Origin: Nicotiana tabacum
Lineage: Eukaryota > Streptophyta > Magnoliopsida > Solanales > Solanaceae
Length of the DNA stretch: 64,000 bases
Assembly: GCF_000715075.1 (NCBI RefSeq)
Contig: NC_134101.1
Span: 193,522,103 to 193,586,102, forward strand
Direction: 5' to 3'
A program made the translations under genes and the position numbers. The notes beneath the pieces were generated by a model. The model was not told the origin of the DNA. It worked only from the letters and a program-made list of their open reading frames with translations, and ran no database searches. Numbering within the stretch: position 1 is the stretch's first letter; every line of letters begins with the position of its first letter. Shown one piece after another: positions 57,642-64,000 of this stretch.

Positions 57642-60600
57642 TGTCGCGCCCCATTTTCTCGCGAAAGCAGGTTTTGACGTCGTGACAACTCCAATAGATG
57701 GGAGATAGAGTACTAGAAGAAGAAGAGTCGCCACCTAATGTTTTTGAGGTGCGTTAGGGCACCTATTATGCAAATAACTCTGTTTGACTAGTCAACGCCA
57801 CCAAAGATCGGGTAAAGGCTCAAATTACCTCAAAGAGAAGGTGTTAGGCACTTTTTGAGGCCTACAACTATGGGTCCCAACCGAACTAAAGATTATGTGA
57901 ATTACAATTAGGCTAAGTGATCAAATAAACAAAGGGAATATAAAGGTCAAATAATTTCATTATAACCCAATTAGTACAGGTCTTAGTACGAATATAGGGA
58001 TACAACTATTTAGATCTAATATCAACATATAAAGGAGGGGGGGTCCTAAGTTTTTTAGCCTAAAGGATCACCCCATGCGACATAAATAATACTTCACAAT
58101 TCCCTTGAGGTAGGGAGTTATTCATATTATTCAGCGGGCACAGACTATCATCTTCTGCTACCCGATTACTATGTTAAAGTTGTTTACCTAAAAGCGCTCT
58201 ATTCAATTCTAAGTCGTGCTCTATGCATGCACTACTCGTCCTATACCTATGGTCTATGAGGCATTGGACCTCTATTTGTGTGATTCTAGACCTTACTTAG
58301 GCTGCTAAAAATGTTAAAACTAGGCGACATACAAAAATAAATTGGACTTCAAATATGGGCAGTTAATGGCTCAAGTTAGCCTCCACATTTAAGTAACAAA
58401 TGCACACGAAACAGGTTTTCATGTCAGACAGTTTCAGAATTAAGAACCTTAAGCCCTATAGATATAATTTCTATGTGGCTTTGACTTTAAACATACAGGT
58501 AGTTTCAGATGCAAGGCGCTGCTCATAGACAAGATTTCCAAATAATTATACAGTTGTTGCAAGCTGATTATTGATATTATAGATTTCCAATTATTGAACC
58601 TATAGATGTTGTGCCTAAGTGATTTACGTAGTAACGGATAGTGAAATCTATTGGAAAAAGGCCCAAAGTTACTTATGCTTTCTGACAGTGGCGTAAATGA
58701 GCAGTAAACAGCGTTTGAGAAATTCAACATTAACATTTTAGATTGAGTAGTTATACCCTATAGGCAGGATTTCTAAAAGTTGGCGATTAGAACCAATTTT
58801 TATTATTTTTTAACTCCTATAGGCATATTTTCCAGATGAACAGAATGATACAATAGCAAATGGAATAATTAAAATCCTACAGGCGTGATTTCTAGTGGAT
58901 ATGTTGCAGTTATGCGAATTGAAAGAAAGTTCAGTGGTATTTGTTTCCTATAGGCAGGTTTTCTAGTAACACATAATAGCAGACATAGCATTCAAACTCG
59001 TGCTTTGATAGTAGACAAGTTATGTGAGTGTGTGAGTCTCCTAAAGGCATGATTTCTACCAGTGGAAGCTTATATGGCATATACAACAAGTCAGATCACA
59101 AGTAAATCACATGAATCTTATGGGCATGTTTTCTACCCTTGCATACAAATATTAGAGTATACATGTTCCCTCAATTTCACTAACATCCCTAATTGTTCAT
59201 TACAAAGCTATTACGGGCCCAAGAATGAATGTAATTACAAAGGATTATACAAACAATAACAGTTTGCCCACAGCAGGCCCAAAAGAAATACCCAGCATTG
59301 CCTGGGACTTCAACAACTCTCACATGGCATACCCAAGTTTCCAACAGGGAACTATGTTCATCGGCACAACCCAGAATCCATAGAATAACTCACGCCAAAT
59401 CACACAACCATAGATCCACTATATTACTCAGACATTGAATCACTTAAACCAACCAGTTTACATATTCAGGAGACAGTAGGAAGAAAGAATTGAGTATCAG
59501 AGATATTCAGGTTTCAGTAGTAAAGAGAGTGGCCAAAAGACCCTAAATCCTAGTGTGTGAGAGTTCACAAGGGTCTCAAATGGATCCCTAGCAGTGCTCA
59601 CACTAGGGAGGTTAGTAGTAAGAGTCTTGGTGGCCTTCGCTTTCAGCCGGCCAAGTTCAGAATAACATAGGTAACAAATAAGAGAGAATGAACAACGGTT
59701 AAGGGCAGAAGTTGAGGAAATACACTTATAGTTTAAAAAGTATACATAGCAAAGTTGAGAAAACATAATAGCTAATCAAGAAGGTCAATAAGACTTAGAA
59801 GCAGGTTCAACACTTAGCAAAACAACACATTAGTAGAAACATATTGAAAGAGTTAGGGGAGAAACAAGTTTGCAGGATTAACAAGATTATCATACGAAGG
59901 TGCATATTATCAAACAAGTCTAAGTAGGGCACTAACTTCAAAGGTTTAAAGCTTAAAGGTTTGAATTATGCTAGGGATTTTATCACAATATCATAAGACA
60001 ACCATGTTAACTTGTATCATGAAGCAGAAAAGTATCAAGCATAGTATGGAAACACAAACAATGATGACCATTCTAAAGGTTTCAAACAGTTACTAAGGAT
60101 ATAGGACTAAGCAAAATAGAGATATGTTGTGAGACACACTAATAGGGGAGCAGATCATAATTGATAGAAAAGGTCTTAACATAGATTAGAACACATTACA
60201 TAGGCAAGTCTATTATTACAGAGATTCAGAACAGAATGGGAAAGCAAGCTCATGTCAAATAGCAAATGTAGGCATTCAGTTATTGACACAGTAGACTAAT
60301 GAACTTAAGAAGGTTCAATGCAAGTGCAAAACTAACAAAGTTGCATACATGAGTTTCCCCGAATACATTAGCTAAACGTACTTAAGAGGGTTCAATTTAT
60401 TCAAATAATCTCAGAACTAGCAGCATTAGGTAAAATTAAATGCTAAAGAGGCTCAAAGCTAGTGTAAAGCTAACAAAGTTGCACCCAAAAGCATCCCAGA
60501 AACACATTAAGCCATGAATTTCAGAAGTAAGAATATGCAAATCATAGACACATAAGAACAAAATTATAAATGTCAAGTGACTTACCAGTTAAAGGGACAA

Positions 60601-61975
60601 CAACAAAGAACAAAATTCCACAAGAACCCAGAATCTTAATGCGTCAAAGTTCCCAAGGGCTTCAAAGGAACCCCGGGCAATACTCGCACCAAGAAAAGGT
60701 TGAATAATCAAATCCCAGTGGCTTTGGCTTTCAGCCGGCCAAAAACCAAAGTACACAACAAGAGAATGAGGGAATAACAGAACAATAGCTTCAATTTTTA
60801 GTGAAATCTAGCAATTAAGGGTCTACCTCAAATGGGAATAAGGAGGGGTTTATATACCAGTAAAATTGAACGAACAAACAAGAAAACAAAATAAATCAAA
60901 CATAGAATATGGAAAGAAAACATGCAATATCAAATCAGCATCAATTTATGAGAGAAATCGGGTAAACCCTAGTTCAAGAGGGAGAACGCAAATAGTGAGA
61001 GATCTCACTGAATCGGACTCATATAGCCTGGTACTGAGTGTATATAGACCAAATAAAGCCAAAATCAAATATTTGAGAAGGTCTCACTTGCCAAACTTAG
61101 GCAAGCACCTAAGTAACACCATAAATGGATGACTAATAGTGAGAAAAGACCAATAAGGTAAGTATATCATAGGTAGATTCCATCTCTAGGTTGGAATCTG
61201 GGAGGAACTGGGGTGTGACGACTAGGGTTCATGAAAGAGAATGGAGTGGAGAGTGTTTTAGGGCGGCTGGGTAGAGGGAATGTGAGGATTAGGGTTGGGG
61301 TGGGTAATTAAAAGAGGAGGTTCATCGTAGGACGTTGATATCTTAAGATCAACAACCAGGATTAAAAGGGATTGCGGCGGGTTATTGGACTAGGTTAGGG
61401 ATAAAGGGTTGTTTGGATTGGTCTTAGGGGGGTTGGGCCAGAGGTTTGGGCTTGTCTGGTCCGAAATTGATACCAATTTTGGGCTAGGTTCTAAAAATAG
61501 AAATTAAGGAAAAATAATTTAATAAACCAATTAAATAAATATAAAAATGCCATTTATGAAAATTAATATTTTAAAATAATATTAGAAGATTATAAAAATG
61601 TAAGATATTATTCCGACCTTGAATAAAATAACAAATGCAATACAATTGTAAAGATAGGCTATTATTGCAAAATTATACAAACAACCGAAAATACTAATGT
61701 AATTATAAAAATAGAGTAAAATACCTAAAGAAAATATTATAGATGTAAAAATAATAATTTTAGGTAATTGATTCATCGCAAAATAATTTGAAGGAATAAT
61801 TAATAATTATTCAAGCAATTTAAATACAGAAAAATTAATTTAAAAGCTCTAAAAATTATGGAAAATTATAGAAGATGCTCGTATAGGTTTTTAAGCCAAA
61901 TAATGAAGCAAAAATAATGTTTTGAAAGTATATATACTATTTGAGAAAATATGAGGGAAACATTGGGTATCAATA
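57642..61975 (-). repeat. Ogre 5' LTR (4334 bp)
   Basis: The lower edge is at TGTCGCGCCCC (57642), fixed by the PBS. The upper edge is at 61975, fixed by comparison with the other LTR, which ends at 27934 next to the PPT. The terminal ...CAACA of the partner is CAATA here. Its size fits the multi-kilobase LTRs of Ogre elements. It contains seven copies of a 20-bp motif (58454-59135). Open frames inside (for example 60866-61132) show no family and are repeated, equally broken, in the partner LTR. Confidence 0.87.
58454..59135. repeat. Seven spaced copies of a TCCTATAGGCATGATTTCTA motif
   Basis: Copies begin at 58454, 58756, 58815, 58875, 58946, 59039 and 59116. Spacing is 302, 59, 60, 71, 93 and 77 bp. 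Three are also present in the partner LTR (about 8615, 8708 and 8785). Confidence 0.85.
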
Positions 61976-62359
61976 ATTGTTCTATTCGACACAATCAGCA
62001 ACAAAGTTAAATTCTTGAGGAACAATCTCAGATGCTAAGAATTCGGCTAAGGGTTCATTATCGATGATTGCTTTACCAGTGGAAGAAGACTTAGAAGTAG
62101 AAGAAGTTCTAGATTTGGAAGAAGAAGCAAATTTTGAAAAACTTCCTTTGACAGAAGAATAGTTATTTCTATTTACCATAAAACCAAGGCTGTGAAGCCT
62201 TTCTCCCCTTCTTCTATTCCTAATTGGAGCTACTGTAGAGGGAAAATTGTCGACTATAATAACAAGACAAGGAGAAGTAACAAGAGTAGTTGAAGCAATA
62301 GAAGCAGATGACCATTGAGGATATGAAGAAAGGAAGTTGAAGGCAAGAATGAAGAGTCA
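61976..62359 (-). other. Unidentified segment between Ogre LTR and Tekay RT
   Basis: The minus strand has an open frame to 61982 that continues upward to at least about 62330. It has a Ser/Lys-rich stretch (SFSKFASSSKSRTSSTSKSS) and an acidic end (NEPLAEFLASEIVPQE). Neither Ogre nor Tekay sequence is recognisable. It abuts the Ogre LTR at 61975 and breaks the RT at about 62358. It could be a fragment of another transposable element; I cannot name it. Confidence 0.4.
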
Positions 62360-62640
62360 CCCTGCAACTGATGAAATAGGTCATCGATCCTGGGGAGGGA
62401 TATTTATTCCTTATGGTAGCCTTATTCAGCTGCCGGTAATCATTTCCCTTCCTAAAAGAACTGTCTTTCTTATGTACGAACAATACGGGTGCACCCCACG
62501 ATGAAGTTCTAGGCTTGATAAATCCTTTCTCCAGCAAATCCTTCAATTGCTACTTCAATTCCTTCAGCTCGACATGAGACATTTGGTAAGGAGAGATAGA
62601 TATCGGTTAGGTGTCTGGAAGCACATCAATACCAAAATCA
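62360..62640 (-). pseudogene. RT start (Tekay-type), truncated
   Basis: The minus frame 62546-62220 reads [48 protein letters not shown] one-base slip near 62395 follows; the remaining DDLFHQLQG can be read in the next frame down to 62360, where homology to RT ends. The rest of the listed frame (to 62220) is foreign sequence. Compared with 1923-2160 it lacks Arg/Asp positions of the MCIDYRQL motif (KGNDYRQL here). Confidence 0.83.
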
Positions 62641-63340
62641 ATCTCCCTTCTCTGGAGGAATGCCAAGGAGTTCTTCCGATAACACGTCTAGATATTCACT
62701 AACCACTGGAATAGACCGAATAGTTGGTGGTTCTGCATCCACATCTCTGACTCAAACTAGATGATAGATGTACCCCTTAGAGATCATCTTCCTCGCCTTA
62801 AGGTAGGAAATAAACCTACCCTTAGGGTGACAACGTTACCCTTCCATTCCAGGACTAGCTCGCCCGAAAATTGAAATCTAACAACCTTAGTGTGACAATG
62901 AACCATGGCATGACAAGATGCTTCTAGCCAATCCATACCCATTATAACATCAAAATTTAACATTTCTAGCTCAACTAGATTATTTGAGGTATGAAATCTA
63001 AAAATTACCATCGTACAACCTCGATAGACCCGCCTGGCAATAACTAATTCACTAACTGTCGTAGATACACTAAATGGATTATTTATATATCCCAAACTTA
63101 TCACTGACAAAAGGAGTGACATATGACAGAGTACATCCTAGATATATCAATTCATAAACATCATGTGAAGAGACAGACAATATACCTATAACAATGCCTG
63201 GTAACGACTTCAGATCCTGTCGGCCCGCTAAGGCATAAATGTCGTTTTGGGTACCTCCTAAACTATATGCTCCTCCTCTACCTCTACCTCGATTAACTAG
63301 TTCTTGTGGACCATTCCCTAAAGGATGAACTATAAGTGAT
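62641..63340 (-). pseudogene. Protease remnant (Tekay-type)
   Basis: The minus frame 63378-63079 contains ELIYLGCTLSYVTPFVSDKF. The position of the catalytic Asp is Tyr, so the enzyme would be inactive. After a frameshift at about 63090 the frame 63122-62784 gives VELEMLNFDVIMGMDWLEAS and FSGELVLEWKGN, collinear with 1545-1690. Positions 62641-62783 are the broken linker to RT. Confidence 0.8.
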
Positions 63341-64000
63341 GAAGCTACTACTGACATAGTTGACTGGGCCCTTGCCACCTTCGCCCCTCCTTGAGCAATC
63401 CCACATCATATGGCCTAAAAACCTACAGCAATAACATGCACCTGAACCTCGATAACATGGTCCACGATGCATCTTACCACACTTATGGTAGGGCGGAAAA
63501 TATGGCCTCGTCTGATTCGAGCTCCTCTAAGGGTGAGAAACAAGTGCCTGCGAAATCTTACCTGATCCACACTAGCATACCGATCATACATGGGCCCTTG
63601 AAACTGAGGCAGAGCACAACTAGCAAGATTAGTTGGTCGCCTAGAAGATTGTGGTCTAAAACCAACCCGCGACTCTCCATAGCACCCAACATATCTGTCT
63701 CTCTTATGCTGCTACCACTCTATATCCTGAGTAACCTGGAGCTGGCTCTTATGGTCATTTAAGTTCTGATCAAATTCCTGTATCCAGGAGATATCCATAT
63801 CCTGGTATAGAGATGTTACTATATCCAATCAAATACGGCCAAGGACCAGCCACAAACCAATGTACCTTATCTCGCATCGTAGACATAATAGTTAGAGCAT
63901 ACTTTGCCAAGGAATCAAATTTGACACTATATTCTCGCACGCTTATATTGCTATGCCTGAGAGCTAAGAACCTATCAATTCTGGCCTGTTGAATCTCTAA
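63341..64000 (-). pseudogene. gag remnant with intact CCHC knuckle (Tekay-type)
   Basis: The minus strand reads CGKMHRGPC followed by CYCCRFLGHMMWDC at 63436-63395, a complete CX2CX4HX4C zinc knuckle; the homologous knuckle at 1070-1111 has lost its second Cys. Above it, the gag body (up to 64000) is recognisable by comparison with 560-1000 of the other copy but full of stops. It continues outside the window. Confidence 0.75.

Larger units (their letters stand above)
8616..61975 (-). mobile_element. Ogre-type giant Ty3/gypsy (Tat clade) element, heavily nested
   Basis: Evidence for one element: two matching LTRs of the same orientation at its ends (57642-61975; 8616-10516 plus 26809-27934), a PBS next to the upper LTR, a PPT next to the lower one, and ORF1, gag, protease, RT, RNase H, second RNase H and integrase in that order on the minus strand between them. 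An extra ORF upstream of gag, a long protease-RT spacer, a very long LTR (4.3 kb) and this PBS are published hallmarks of Ogre elements. Four first-level insertions account for about 35 kb of the span. The outer about 1.3 kb of the 3' LTR is missing, so the target duplication cannot be tested. Confidence 0.85.
62360..64000 (-). mobile_element. Tekay-type gag-protease-RT fragment
   Basis: Minus-strand gag, protease and the first part of RT, related to 1-2160 in the opposite orientation. It is truncated in RT at about 62360 and continues past the window edge. There is no LTR in view. Confidence 0.85.

Noticed and set aside
60866..61132. 88-codon plus-strand frame as a gene
   Set aside because: It lies inside the Ogre LTR; the equivalent stretch of the partner LTR (from about 26820) is not open and has no conserved protein.
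1..64000. A host gene, defence system or other novel gene cluster
   Set aside because: Every stretch with recognisable coding character is explained by LTR retrotransposons; the remaining frames are short, unmotivated and confined to LTRs or UTRs.

Overview
This window is a plant nuclear segment built almost wholly of LTR retrotransposons nested inside one another. I found no host gene, no rRNA or tRNA gene, no CRISPR array and no prokaryotic system. The families (an Ogre/Tat giant element, Retand-like Tat elements, Tekay/Del-type chromoviruses), their primer sites and their AT-rich LTRs suggest a repeat-rich Solanaceae genome, probably Nicotiana or a relative. That assignment is recalled family knowledge and was not tested by a search. 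Nearly every reading frame is broken by stops and frameshifts, so these are old copies.

Backbone: one Ogre-type element lies on the minus strand from 61975 down to 8616. In its own 5'->3' order it has a 5' LTR (61975-57642), a primer binding site (57638-57621), a leader, an extra ORF1 (56772-55441), gag (55094-53327) with a gag-pro linker, protease (about 52600-51984), a spacer, RT and first RNase H (45470-44160), an additional RNase H split into 44175-43945 and 41050-40640, integrase (40433-39369), a 3' UTR with a minisatellite, a polypurine tract near 27935-27950 and a 3' LTR (27934-26809 plus 10516-8616) whose outer end is missing. Subtracting insertions leaves roughly 18 kb of Ogre sequence.

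First-level insertions into Ogre: (1) a Tekay-type element at 10517-26803 in its 3' LTR, with target duplication TTTAT; (2) a chromovirus-like element without recognisable pol at 28070-38216 in its 3' UTR; (3) a solo LTR at 41051-43944 in its second RNase H; (4) a Retand-like gag-pro element at 45687-51480, duplication ATAGG, in the protease-RT spacer. Second-level insertions: a gag-pro Retand-like element at 17173-26599 (duplication TAGTT) and an Athila-like 3' remnant at 12467-15751 inside (1); a solo LTR at 33487-35480 inside (2); a 335-bp Tourist-like MITE at 41786-42120 inside (3).

Left flank: 6850-8618 is a minus-strand Retand-like fragment carrying gag N-terminus, protease and the start of RT. 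A plus-strand Tekay-type element (1-6849, internal region and 3' LTR) abuts its broken RT. Right flank: 61976-62359 is unidentified, and 62360-64000 is a minus-strand Tekay-type gag-protease-RT fragment.

The elements do not act together as a system. What is informative is the readable order of insertions, the recombination scars, the gag-pro-only Retand copies with antisense coding traces near their 3' LTRs, and several palindrome and repeat clusters inside LTRs. Boundaries, TSDs and motifs were read by eye; lineage names rest on family knowledge.
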